A stretch of DNA of 41,837 nt from a virus. The position numbers and the translations under genes were made by a program. The notes under the pieces are model-generated. The model worked only from the letters and a program-made list of their open reading frames with translations. It made no database searches and was not told the DNA's origin. Below, in pieces: positions 8,178-15,271 of the stretch. Position 1 is the stretch's first letter; each line of letters starts with the position of its first letter. The stretch covers positions 1 through 41,837 of the IMG/VR virus record IMGVR_UViG_3300035680_000025. The stretch is one strand, 5' to 3'.

Positions 8178-9632
8178 TTATTGCAATGATTTCCTCCACA
8201 CAAATTTATAATTACCACAATCATATATCTTATAAAAACCATTCATCTTCATATTATCCCCTTCACTCAACGACTCATCAAAGATTGGTAACTTATCTTC
8301 GAGCTTATGTTTCTGGAACTGATGGCGAGAATATCTAATACCTTCTCGCTTATTAAAATAATAATAATTCACCGCATCATTTTGAATCTCTTTCATACCA
8401 ACACTACGGTATATATTACCAATTGAATATCGCTTATCTGCGTAAGATACTATGGAATTTGGATTATAAGTTCTGATGAAGTGTTTGAACAACTTCTGAA
8501 ATCCACCGACTATCGAAGTGTTCAATACGTTGGCGAAACGAATAAGCTCCCATTCCACATTCTTATCGAATCTACTTTTACCAAATGTTAATATGGATAC
8601 CAATTGGTTATTGTAATAGAGTCCTAGCGAAATTGAACAATTGGAATATCCTTGTAGATGGTTGTCGTTTAGAAAATGTCTTGTATTGAAATTGTCAACC
8701 ATTCTTATTTCACATTTTCTAGCATGGATTTTATTGGGAACTTTCCCGAAATTATATCTAATAATGGATTTCCAAATCTCCTGTTTGTTCCGCCATTCAT
8801 CCTCAAATATGTGAAACAGACGAATACCAGATTCCAGACACTTATTTGTCTTGTATAAATGATAATGTTTGTCCTTACCTTCTTCTTCTGAATGACAAAA
8901 TAACCCGTTCATCTCAATTGCAATATTGTGTTTTGGGGATAGGACATCCAATTCTTTTTTATCTAAAATTTGTTTATCGTTTCTAATAATGTCGGTATCC
9001 AATTCAGACTCCACAAATTCTCTAAGTTCTTCTTCAATCTTAGATAGATTCTCAGCACATACTGGACATCTTGTTTTAGAGTGAAGAAGATTATCCGGTC
9101 TAACCAACCATTCTCCATGCAATTCACACACAGCTTTAATATGTGTTTTATTGTTTGTGTATTCCTGATTGGGAATTTGATATGATGTTAATTCCCTGAT
9201 CCTTTCAATCGTCAATCTTTTCTTTCCCGAACATTCGGAACAACCATATTGTCTTGCCAACAAGTGCTTGGGAGTGATTTGAAATTCTCCGTGTTTGGGA
9301 CATGCGATAATTCCTTTGGTGGTGTTGTTCTTATATATGAATTTAGAAAAATCATATTCCTGAAATTTCGAATATTTTTCTTTCAATTCTTCCATGAATT
9401 GTTCTTGGGTTCTTCGTTTGAATCCCCCTCTTGGGACACCCGCGCAATCAGGACAACCAGAACCTTGTAAATGATGTTGCTTGGAAGTTAGAAATTGACC
9501 ATGATCTTTACAAATCACAATCCCTTTATCATTCTTTTTACCGGGATAAATAAACATCGAATAATCATATCTATCCCCATGCTTCTCCTTGAAAAGTTTG
9601 ATCACTTCATCTGTTGAGTATTTTTTAGCCAT
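8178..9632 (-). CDS. Homing endonuclease: zinc-ribbon repeats plus Vsr-like nuclease
   Basis: This 484-residue relative of the 1903-3663 protein has fewer N-terminal repeats. There are two or three C-x2-HG-x-F ... GCxxC zinc-ribbon units (first at HGDRYDYS) and a short CELHGEW...CPVC unit. The nuclease follows: KELDVLSPKHNIAIEMNGLF, then CHSEEEGKDKHYHLYKTNKC and GIRLFHIFEDEW. A C-terminal domain (KIHARKCEIR, then FLNDNHLQGY and WELIRFANVL) is typical of this endonuclease type. The ATG at 9632 is chosen because TAAGTA (9643-9638) is five bases upstream and the 55 codons before it are not protein-like. It is followed after 24 bases by the GIY-YIG gene, so the two endonucleases form a mobile pair. 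Confidence 0.75.
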   Translation of the reverse strand: MAKKYSTDEVIKLFKEKHGDRYDYSMFIYPGKKNDKGIVICKDHGQFLTSKQHHLQGSGCPDCAGVPRGGFKRRTQEQFMEELKEKYSKFQEYDFSKFIYKNNTTKGIIACPKHGEFQITPKHLLARQYGCSECSGKKRLTIERIRELTSYQIPNQEYTNNKTHIKAVCELHGEWLVRPDNLLHSKTRCPVCAENLSKIEEELREFVESELDTDIIRNDKQILDKKELDVLSPKHNIAIEMNGLFCHSEEEGKDKHYHLYKTNKCLESGIRLFHIFEDEWRNKQEIWKSIIRYNFGKVPNKIHARKCEIRMVDNFNTRHFLNDNHLQGYSNCSISLGLYYNNQLVSILTFGKSRFDKNVEWELIRFANVLNTSIVGGFQKLFKHFIRTYNPNSIVSYADKRYSIGNIYRSVGMKEIQNDAVNYYYFNKREGIRYSRHQFQKHKLEDKLPIFDESLSEGDNMKMNGFYKIYDCGNYKFVWRKSLQ

Positions 9633-9682
9633 ACTATTACTTAACAGACTATCAGACCAAAAACAGATTTCAATAAAAATAT

Positions 9683-9710
9683 TTGACAAATTTAAAAATT
9701 GTGTTAAATT
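9683..9710 (+). promoter_or_regulatory. Sigma70-type promoter abutting a start codon
   Basis: TTGACA (9683-9688), 16-bp spacer, then TAAATT (9705-9710). The ATG at 9716 follows after five bases, so the predicted transcript start is at the ATG. Confidence 0.6.
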
Positions 9711-9715
9711 AATAC

Positions 9716-10150
9716 ATGACAGTATCAGAAACCGCAATCCAAAAAGCTTACGAGTTGGCAGAAATAGACGCTTTTTACGTTGAACGACCATATTCAAAAG
9801 AAACAGTTGAAAACCGTTTGAACTTGTTGGATTGGTTTAGGGGATGGTTTGATAAAAACGAAGAGGGTGATATTTATTGGGATAGCGGACGAAATTGGCT
9901 GTGCGAAGAAATCGAGGCATATTATAATGATAAAATTTTTGATTTAAAATATTCAAATGTGGCGAAGACACCGTTGGTAGTTAAATGGATTAAAATTCTA
10001 TCATTACCAAGATTCAATCTTCCACAATCCGCATATCATGAGGTTGCAGAAGATTTGGAAAAAATCGAGCTTGATAATATTGAAGCTGGAAAGGATACCG
10101 TGTCTTCCAAACTCATAGAATACTTTGAAAATAATTACCCAAATTACTAA
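9716..10150 (+). CDS. Hypothetical protein, 144 aa
   Basis: I do not recognise this soluble, mostly helical, acidic protein. It has Trp-rich patches (LLDWFRGWFDKNEEGDIYWD and WLCEEIEAYYND) in the first half and a Leu/Glu helix near residues 120-140. There are no metal-binding clusters, membrane helices or nucleotide motifs. It starts a new + strand unit after the two antisense endonucleases, driven by its own sigma70-type promoter, which suggests expression earlier than the capsid genes. Its stop TAA (10148-10150) forms the start of the late-type TAAATA element for the next gene, so the two genes may be expressed at different times. Confidence 0.65.
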   Translation: MTVSETAIQKAYELAEIDAFYVERPYSKETVENRLNLLDWFRGWFDKNEEGDIYWDSGRNWLCEEIEAYYNDKIFDLKYSNVAKTPLVVKWIKILSLPRFNLPQSAYHEVAEDLEKIELDNIEAGKDTVSSKLIEYFENNYPNY

Positions 10151-10158
10151 ATAATACT

Positions 10159-10611
10159 ATGAGCCTATACACGTTCCAAACCGTCCTCCTTTCCGCTGAA
10201 AAAACCGGAACCCCGAACCTTACGAACACTTCCCTATCTGCCACGGGTGTCACCTATCTCTCTGGGGCAGACGTTGTGGTTACAAGTCGCCAAGTTGGAG
10301 TCGTATCCCTTTCCACCACCGATGTAGGACTCGCTTTCTCCCCCGTGAATTTTTCTGTGGGTAGCACCGTTCACACCGCATCAGCATTCTCCCTTGCAAC
10401 CTTTCCAAACGTCACGGTGAATGTTCTGGGATCGGTGTTCAACATCCCGTCTTCCCTCCACCTCACCGATATGGCAGTTGTCAACACCGACAATTCCTAT
10501 TCGGTTTTCCCGTTCCTCAGTTCGGTTACTACCGTTCCCGTATCAGCGTTCTCTGAGACGTTCTCGGTGTCCACGGCTGATACGCGCAGGAAAAGGTTGC
10601 TTGGATATTAA
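10159..10611 (+). CDS. Ser/Thr/Val-rich beta protein, probable virion decoration or fibre-like protein
   Basis: The 150-residue protein has the composition of a small beta-sheet virion protein, with many Ser, Thr, Val and Phe residues. Phrases such as SLSATGVTYLSGADVVVTSR and VSLSTTDVGLAFSPVNFSVG alternate polar and hydrophobic residues. It ends in an unusual basic tail (ADTRRKRLLGY). There are no cysteines, catalytic motifs or signal peptide. A late-type TAAATA (10148-10153) lies five bases before the ATG and a terminator follows directly, so it is a single-gene late unit. A head or tail surface role is inferred from composition and regulation only. Confidence 0.6.
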   Translation: MSLYTFQTVLLSAEKTGTPNLTNTSLSATGVTYLSGADVVVTSRQVGVVSLSTTDVGLAFSPVNFSVGSTVHTASAFSLATFPNVTVNVLGSVFNIPSSLHLTDMAVVNTDNSYSVFPFLSSVTTVPVSAFSETFSVSTADTRRKRLLGY

Positions 10612-10637
10612 AAAACGGACGGAAAGTGTCCGTTTTT
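10611..10637 (+). terminator. Rho-independent terminator
   Basis: A perfect 10-bp stem (aaaaacggac at 10611-10620, gtccgttttt at 10628-10637) with a 7-nt loop. The stem itself ends in a T-run, and in an A-run on the other side, so it could act in both directions. It isolates the next gene, which has its own promoter. Confidence 0.85.
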
Positions 10638-10652
10638 GTATTTTTCAGCACC

Positions 10653-10680
10653 TTGACATCCTTTCTTGGAATGGTAAGAT
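10653..10680 (+). promoter_or_regulatory. Sigma70-type promoter abutting the glycosyltransferase start
   Basis: TTGACA (10653-10658), 16-bp spacer, TAAGAT (10675-10680), then six bases to the ATG at 10687. It lies between a terminator and the start codon, with no space for a normal ribosome-binding leader. Confidence 0.7.
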
Positions 10681-10686
10681 GCTCCC

Positions 10687-11457
10687 ATGAGTAATTGCTA
10701 CGTGCATCCAATTGGTGGTTTGGGAAACCAGCTATTCATTATTGCTGCGGGATACGCCTATGCCAAAAAGCATGACAAGAATTTGATAATCGTTCCCGAT
10801 AATTGGAATGCTGGTCAAGGTAATAGCGTCTTATCGTATAAAGATAATATCTTTCGCAATTTTGAATATGGTTCTCCACCAGTTACTAGAGATGTGATTT
10901 CTCTTCACGAGAAGAGATTCAATTACGATGAATTACCTTTTCATCATGGAAGTGTTTCTCTTCATGGATATTTCCAATCCCTCAAATATTTTGAGGAATT
11001 TAAGGATGAATTTATATCGTTATTGGACTTTGGGGATAGTAATTCAACTCCCAGTATTTATCCCATAATCAGAGTGGCGTTCCATGTAAGAAGGGGGGAT
11101 TATTTGATATATCCAAATATTCATTATGTCTGTAAGACAGAATATTTCGATTATTTCCTCAACATTTTTGCCCCCGAAATGGTAAAAGGAACCAAAATTT
11201 ATATGTTCACGGATTCTCCTGAACACGTTACAAAAGAATTTAATATGTTCAATTACACTTTGATTGAAACCGATTCTGATGTGAAAGAGCTTGCCATGAT
11301 GAGTAAATGTGATATTATAGTGGGAAGCAATTCCACGTTCTCTTGGTGGGCATCCTTAATTGGGGGAAAGACTTGTTACTTTCCATCCAAATGGTTTGCT
11401 GATGGTGGAGAACATGGAGACATTTACAGAGAGGATATGATACTACACGATGTTTAA
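10687..11457 (+). CDS. Glycosyltransferase family 11 (alpha-1,2-fucosyltransferase-like)
   Basis: The 256-residue protein carries the GT11 signature set: GGLGNQLF (10-17), LHGYFQSLKYF (92-102), HVRRGDY (133-139, the nucleotide-sugar binding HxRRGDY motif), a YMFTDSPEHV segment and VGSNSTFSWWASLIG (about 209-223). This family transfers fucose from GDP-fucose to galactose on surface glycans or lipopolysaccharide. In a phage it could alter the host surface or decorate a virion protein. It has its own promoter after a terminator, so it is controlled apart from the capsid genes. The next gene starts inside its last codons. The family call is firm; the sugar acceptor is unknown. Confidence 0.85.
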   Translation: MSNCYVHPIGGLGNQLFIIAAGYAYAKKHDKNLIIVPDNWNAGQGNSVLSYKDNIFRNFEYGSPPVTRDVISLHEKRFNYDELPFHHGSVSLHGYFQSLKYFEEFKDEFISLLDFGDSNSTPSIYPIIRVAFHVRRGDYLIYPNIHYVCKTEYFDYFLNIFAPEMVKGTKIYMFTDSPEHVTKEFNMFNYTLIETDSDVKELAMMSKCDIIVGSNSTFSWWASLIGGKTCYFPSKWFADGGEHGDIYREDMILHDV

Positions 11458-11725
11458 CACCATAAATCATATTATCTTTGATAAGAAAGGAGAGATGACC
11501 AACGAATTGTTGGAAGAGTTCTCCCCTTACATGGTGACACGTTATCTGAGTTTCTATGATGACGATCTGTTGAATTATGCCAATGAGACGGTAAATAAGT
11601 ATAGTCAGATTTTTGAGACTGATGAAGAACAATTTCGTTTCTTTCAGAACTTGATACCCAAGTTGAAACGGAAAAGAATTAATTATATTTCTAAAAAACG
11701 CTTGCCTTCCAAAAAAGATGAATAA
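11450..11725 (+). CDS. Short protein resembling the N-terminal part of clamp-loader subunit gp62
   Basis: Residues 21-80 of this 91-residue protein follow the pattern of the T4-type gp62 clamp-loader small subunit. FSPYMVTRYLSFY aligns with the family's YSKFMVENALSQF, then come NYANE, a D-E-x-x-F-x-(F/Y) helix and IPKLKRKR. Full gp62 is about 140-190 residues; this one stops after the basic segment. It may be a minimal gp62-like subunit or a truncated relic. No gp44-like partner lies in the window. The ATG overlaps the glycosyltransferase stop (ATGTTTAA). An internal ATG at 11494 with an upstream AAAGGAG is an alternative start. The similarity is from memory of the family and is moderate. Confidence 0.5.
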   Translation: MFNTINHIIFDKKGEMTNELLEEFSPYMVTRYLSFYDDDLLNYANETVNKYSQIFETDEEQFRFFQNLIPKLKRKRINYISKKRLPSKKDE

Positions 11726-11733
11726 ATATTCTC

Positions 11734-12159
11734 ATGACAGTAAGCATTGATAAGTTAGCACCCCAAAAATCCCACATTGATCTAAATGATCCCAACCTTC
11801 CCACAGACTTCGGTATGGATGATTATATCCTCTCCCGCCTGATGGATGATGTGATGCTTGTGGAATATTGTGACATTGCCCAAGGAACTGAACAATCGGG
11901 CGATTTTGTCCAGCGTGGTAGTCTTCTGATTCCAATTGCAAATGTGGATAAGATGTGGCGCAAGGGAAAAGTGATTTTAAAAGGACCGAATGTTCTCTTC
12001 ACGGAAGTTGGAGAGATTGTGGTGTTTCCCAGCGGAATGGGAAGTGGTGTGAGTAATCTGGAAGTTAAAGGCTACGGAAAAGTGAAGAACGGACTGTTCT
12101 TGAATGAGCAACGCATGTTTGGCGTTTGTGAGATAAATGAGACTAATAAAACGGACTGA
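11734..12159 (+). CDS. GroES-like co-chaperonin (gp31-type)
   Basis: The 141-residue protein has the layout of a GroES-fold subunit: MLVEYCDIAQGTEQSGDFVQ (mobile-loop region), RGSLLIPIANVDKMWRKGKV, ILKGPNVLFTEVGEIVVFPS and a C-terminal GLFLNEQRMFGVCE strand. Similar proteins in T4-like phages replace host GroES in folding gp23. The hydrophobic mobile-loop triplet is not obvious. TAAATA (11723-11728) shares its TAA with the preceding stop and ends five bases before the ATG, so it may be expressed with capsid genes, as its role would need. The next gene begins inside its 3' end. Confidence 0.65.
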   Translation: MTVSIDKLAPQKSHIDLNDPNLPTDFGMDDYILSRLMDDVMLVEYCDIAQGTEQSGDFVQRGSLLIPIANVDKMWRKGKVILKGPNVLFTEVGEIVVFPSGMGSGVSNLEVKGYGKVKNGLFLNEQRMFGVCEINETNKTD

Positions 12160-12550
12160 GTTACAGCGTTTGCTGAAAAGCAATATCTGTGATCTGATGA
12201 TCGTCCGTAGAAGACCGGAACGCGCCCCCGGAAGACCGGAGATTCGCCAGATGCTATGCACCAATAGCAACGAGATTCTACGATCCGAAAACGGATTGAG
12301 AACCCTCCAGTATCAAGGTTCTCTGGAACCCAAGAAAATCAACGAACGTAAACATAATATCGTGGTAGCATGGGATATTTTCATGCAATCATATAGAAAT
12401 ATATCAATGGATATGTGCTACCTCGTTCAACAAATGCCAGCAGATGATACGTTCTGGCCGTTCTTTAATGAAAAAATATTTCCCATGAGTCCCAACGAAA
12501 AGATGCGATACATGGATATTGAATTGAACCTTGACCCCTTTCCAAAATGA
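12137..12550 (+). CDS. Conserved phage protein, SH3-barrel-like (DUF2693-type)
   Basis: The 137-residue protein matches a family seen in T4-like phages. RQMLCTNSNEILRSENGLRT near residues 36-56, NIVVAWDIFMQSYRNISMDM (about 74-93) and an FWPFFNEKIFPMS segment near the C-terminus fit the MICT-N-x-x-LL ... VVWDIxxQDWRxI pattern of SH3-fold proteins of unknown function. The N-terminus is basic (RRRPERAPGRPEIR). It overlaps the GroES-like gene by 23 bases and its stop overlaps the next ATG, so it depends on coupled translation. No activity can be assigned. Confidence 0.6.
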   Translation: MRLIKRTELQRLLKSNICDLMIVRRRPERAPGRPEIRQMLCTNSNEILRSENGLRTLQYQGSLEPKKINERKHNIVVAWDIFMQSYRNISMDMCYLVQQMPADDTFWPFFNEKIFPMSPNEKMRYMDIELNLDPFPK

Positions 12551-12876
12551 TTAAAATTGAAGAACATCTTAAACAATTGATTTTCCGTGAAGTGAAATTT
12601 GTGTTAAACTCCCGAACCATCAGGGAGGGTAAAATACAAATGTTCAACACCAAGCAGAATTTCGTAAAATTCAAAATCGAAGAAGGAGGGGAAGTCAAGG
12701 AATGGGAAATCTCCTATCCTTATGACATCAAGCTCACGGAGGGGGGATTTATTTTCGATTATGCCCTGAGTGCGTTTTGTCCCCGAACGGAAGAGGTGTA
12801 TTGGAAAATGCGGATGCTGAACAAATCGGAAGCTTCAAAATTCTTCGATAATCATCTCTACGTGATCACGGGTTGA
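12547..12876 (+). CDS. Hypothetical phage protein, 109 aa
   Basis: This small soluble protein has an alternating beta-strand pattern (VKFVLNSRTIREGKIQMFNT, FVKFKIEEGGEVKEWEISYP, FIFDYALSAF) and a C-terminal helix. The layout recalls small beta-barrel proteins of T4-like phages, but I cannot name the family. It is coupled to the previous gene by ATGA and its stop comes just before the promoter of the next gene. The TTGACA of that promoter begins in its last codons. Confidence 0.65.
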   Translation: MIKIEEHLKQLIFREVKFVLNSRTIREGKIQMFNTKQNFVKFKIEEGGEVKEWEISYPYDIKLTEGGFIFDYALSAFCPRTEEVYWKMRMLNKSEASKFFDNHLYVITG

Positions 12877-12900
12877 CATTCGTTGTTGGTGGGGTATCAT
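12873..12900 (+). promoter_or_regulatory. Sigma70-type promoter abutting a start codon
   Basis: TTGACA (12873-12878), 16-bp spacer, TATCAT (12895-12900), then six bases to the ATG at 12907. An in-frame TTG at 12883 lies inside the spacer and would be untranscribed, so it is not the start. Confidence 0.68.
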
Positions 12901-12906
12901 ACCCAT

Positions 12907-13455
12907 ATGAAACAGAGGGATATAGAAAATATCCAAAGGATTTTGATGAATGAAAGTCCTTGGAATTATGGGGTAATGGACGATGATTTTGAAGAACACA
13001 TGTCCAATTTTTCCGTTGAAAAGGTTCAACAAATGAAATTTGTAACTGAGTGGAATACCATGAATGTTTACTATCAGACTGAATTTGAATATGGGGAATA
13101 TTACATTTTAAAAAATAATGAATTGGTCGCTTTTTATAGGTTTGATCCAAAGTCTAATTACATCCAAACGGAAATAACTTGGAATAAGCGAGGAAACAAA
13201 GGAGTTCTTAGAAAATTTTTGGCTGAATATATTATTCCTAAATATGGGATGGTTGAAAGTGGTAACAAATTATCAACGAACGCATTTAGTATGTGGGAGA
13301 ATATGTATGTGGAGTATCCACAGTATGATTATCTAGTGAAATATAAAAACGGAGAAACAAAAACAATAACACACCACACACAATTCGTGTTGTATAGCAG
13401 TTCATCTTTTAATGATGACCTTGCTTTCACAACATTTATAGTAAAAGAAAAATGA
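12907..13455 (+). CDS. Hypothetical protein, 182 aa (possibly acetyltransferase-like)
   Basis: I do not firmly recognise this protein. The middle reads TEFEYGEYYILKNNELVAFY, then TEITWNKRGNKGVLRKFLAE, NKLSTNAFSMWENMY and QYDYLVKY. A strand-helix alternation with a GxxxxFLxxY helix followed by a T/S-D-x-x-S-x-x-W-like segment occurs in phage GNAT-type acetyltransferases. The acetyl-CoA loop is not clear, so this is a weak idea. The start follows the sigma70-type promoter, placing the transcript start at or next to the ATG. It heads a unit running through the helicase and AAA genes by overlapping start and stop codons. Confidence 0.65.
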   Translation: MKQRDIENIQRILMNESPWNYGVMDDDFEEHMSNFSVEKVQQMKFVTEWNTMNVYYQTEFEYGEYYILKNNELVAFYRFDPKSNYIQTEITWNKRGNKGVLRKFLAEYIIPKYGMVESGNKLSTNAFSMWENMYVEYPQYDYLVKYKNGETKTITHHTQFVLYSSSSFNDDLAFTTFIVKEK

Positions 13456-13646
13456 ATATGATAGCAATAGAATATCCAGATAAACCGACTGAAAAATACA
13501 GGGGTGGTGAAATATTCCAATACAGGGAATTCAATGGAATATACCAAGTCCATTCCAAGGGACGACAACATTGGGCATTGTGTGATACTCAATCCATGGC
13601 TAAAGTGGTGTGTGATGCATTGGAAGAATTTTATAAAAACAAATGA
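13452..13646 (+). CDS. Hypothetical small protein, 64 aa
   Basis: This 64-residue protein joins the gene before (ATGA at 13452) and the helicase after (ATGA at 13643). It contains a strand-rich start (MIAIEYPDKPTEKYRGGEIF), a basic turn (VHSKGRQHWALCD) and a C-terminal helix (SMAKVVCDALEEFYKN). It could be a small regulator or partner of the helicase because of the tight coupling, but nothing in the sequence shows this. Confidence 0.6.
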   Translation: MNMIAIEYPDKPTEKYRGGEIFQYREFNGIYQVHSKGRQHWALCDTQSMAKVVCDALEEFYKNK

Positions 13647-15268
13647 ATAACTTAATCTTAAACTTTCCAGAGGGATTCAATCCCCGTGACAAACAAGCCA
13701 AAGCTCTTAATGCCATTGAAAAAGCATTTGAGAATGGTAAGAAATTCGTGATCGTCCATGCCGATACGGGTGTTGGTAAAACACATTTGGCAAAGACGCT
13801 TGGCAATGTATCCAAAGATGTTCCTGCCGAATTTGAAAGGATCGTCAGAAATTACAGCATCTTTGGGGAGGATGGAGCGGGATTGGTTTCAGATTTTGAA
13901 CCTTTTGGCTGTTATGCCCTGACAATTACCAAATCCCTCCAAGACCAATATCAGATGACCTTCGATGATACGGGACTGTTAAAAGGCAAGAGCAATTACC
14001 AATGCGATGTGGATGACACACTATCGGTCGATGTCGCTCCCTGCATCTACGTGGCAAACCAGAAGACCGAATGCTGGAAAGCAAATCGCTGCCCTTATTA
14101 CAATTCCCGTAATGACATGCTGACTTCCAAATTTGCAGCCCTGAATTACAGCATGTTTTTTTCCTTACCAAACCATCTCAAGAAGAGACAAGTGATGGTG
14201 TGTGACGAGGGATCGGAATTGGAAGAGCAATTGGTGAGTCAATTCACATGTGAGGTTGATATCCCATTCCTGATGAAAACCCAGACTTTGGTGACACCGT
14301 TCCCCAACGATGACAAGAATAAGCCCAAGGTTCTCTCATGGATAAATTCCCTGATGGAAAAAGTCGAAACGTCTTGTGAGGATTACAAGGAATGGTTCTC
14401 TTCCAATACAGCCAAGAAAGACATCATCACGTTCAATAAAAAGAAACAGGAATATACCAAACTTCAGAATCTTTTCAATTCTTTGGGATTACTCTCTGAA
14501 TCATTCTATGACAGTGATTATATAATTGAGCGGGTGGAATATGGTATCCGGTTCATTCCCCTGAAAGTGGATGTCCTGTCCAAGCACCTTTTCTCCCATG
14601 CGGAGAAGGTGGTAATCATGTCCGCAACGATCATTGATCCCGATGCATATTGCAAATCTCTGGGAATCAAGGATTATGAATACCTTCATATTGGAACTGA
14701 TTTCAATCCTGAGAAATCTCCAATTCATATTATGGCTAAACAAAAGTTGAATTTTCAAAATTTGAAATCCATGCTTCCAACTCTGGTGAAACAGATCAAG
14801 GGGATTCTTGAACACCATGGGGATGAAAAAGGTATCATACACACTCATACCCAATACTTGACGGATTATATTCGAGATAATGTAAAATCAGATCGTTTAC
14901 TTTGTCGGGAACCGGGGGTGAATAATGAGCAGCTTTTGGAAATGCATGAGGAGTCGGAGGAACCCACTGTTCTGGTGTCTCCCTCCATGACCTATGGTGT
15001 TGACCTGAAAGGCGATCTGGCGCGGTTCCAGATCATCCTGAAGGCACCTTGGCTACCAACCAAGGATGTGCGGGTGGAGAAGCTGATGAAGCTTGATAAG
15101 GATTGGTATGGAAATCAGATGTTGAAGACACTGGTGCAAGCTTGTGGTCGCGGCGTTAGATCAAAAGATGATTATTGCGAAACATACATACTTGACGGGA
15201 GCATTTTTGATGCTATAAACAGGAACAAGAAGAAGCTGCCGAAGTTCTTTTTAGATAGATTTAATTAA
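13643..15268 (+). CDS. dinG-like: DinG/XPD-type superfamily 2 helicase with iron-sulphur cluster
   Basis: This 541-residue ATP-dependent DNA helicase has Walker A ADTGVGKTH (40-48) and four cysteines in XPD/DinG spacing (Cys121, 134, 144, 150, with CPYY after the last). The usual ALNYSMFF motif and a Walker B variant VCDEGSE (the DEAH box is DEGS) follow. The second RecA domain has VVIMSATI, TMTYGVDLKG-like motif V (read as SMTYGVDLKG) and motif VI QACGRGVRSKDD. Such 5'-3' helicases unwind damaged or structured DNA and R-loops. It lies in an overlapping gene chain with the AAA ATPase three bases after its stop, so it is probably a replication/repair accessory gene. The Fe-S cluster appears intact. 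Confidence 0.88.
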   Translation: MNNLILNFPEGFNPRDKQAKALNAIEKAFENGKKFVIVHADTGVGKTHLAKTLGNVSKDVPAEFERIVRNYSIFGEDGAGLVSDFEPFGCYALTITKSLQDQYQMTFDDTGLLKGKSNYQCDVDDTLSVDVAPCIYVANQKTECWKANRCPYYNSRNDMLTSKFAALNYSMFFSLPNHLKKRQVMVCDEGSELEEQLVSQFTCEVDIPFLMKTQTLVTPFPNDDKNKPKVLSWINSLMEKVETSCEDYKEWFSSNTAKKDIITFNKKKQEYTKLQNLFNSLGLLSESFYDSDYIIERVEYGIRFIPLKVDVLSKHLFSHAEKVVIMSATIIDPDAYCKSLGIKDYEYLHIGTDFNPEKSPIHIMAKQKLNFQNLKSMLPTLVKQIKGILEHHGDEKGIIHTHTQYLTDYIRDNVKSDRLLCREPGVNNEQLLEMHEESEEPTVLVSPSMTYGVDLKGDLARFQIILKAPWLPTKDVRVEKLMKLDKDWYGNQMLKTLVQACGRGVRSKDDYCETYILDGSIFDAINRNKKKLPKFFLDRFN

Positions 15269-15271
15269 AAA

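Noticed and set aside
8154-9797. Longer N-termini for the two minus-strand endonucleases (to 8177 and 9797)
   Set aside because: The added residues do not fit the domains, and TAAGTA at five bases marks the inner ATGs at 8153 and 9632.
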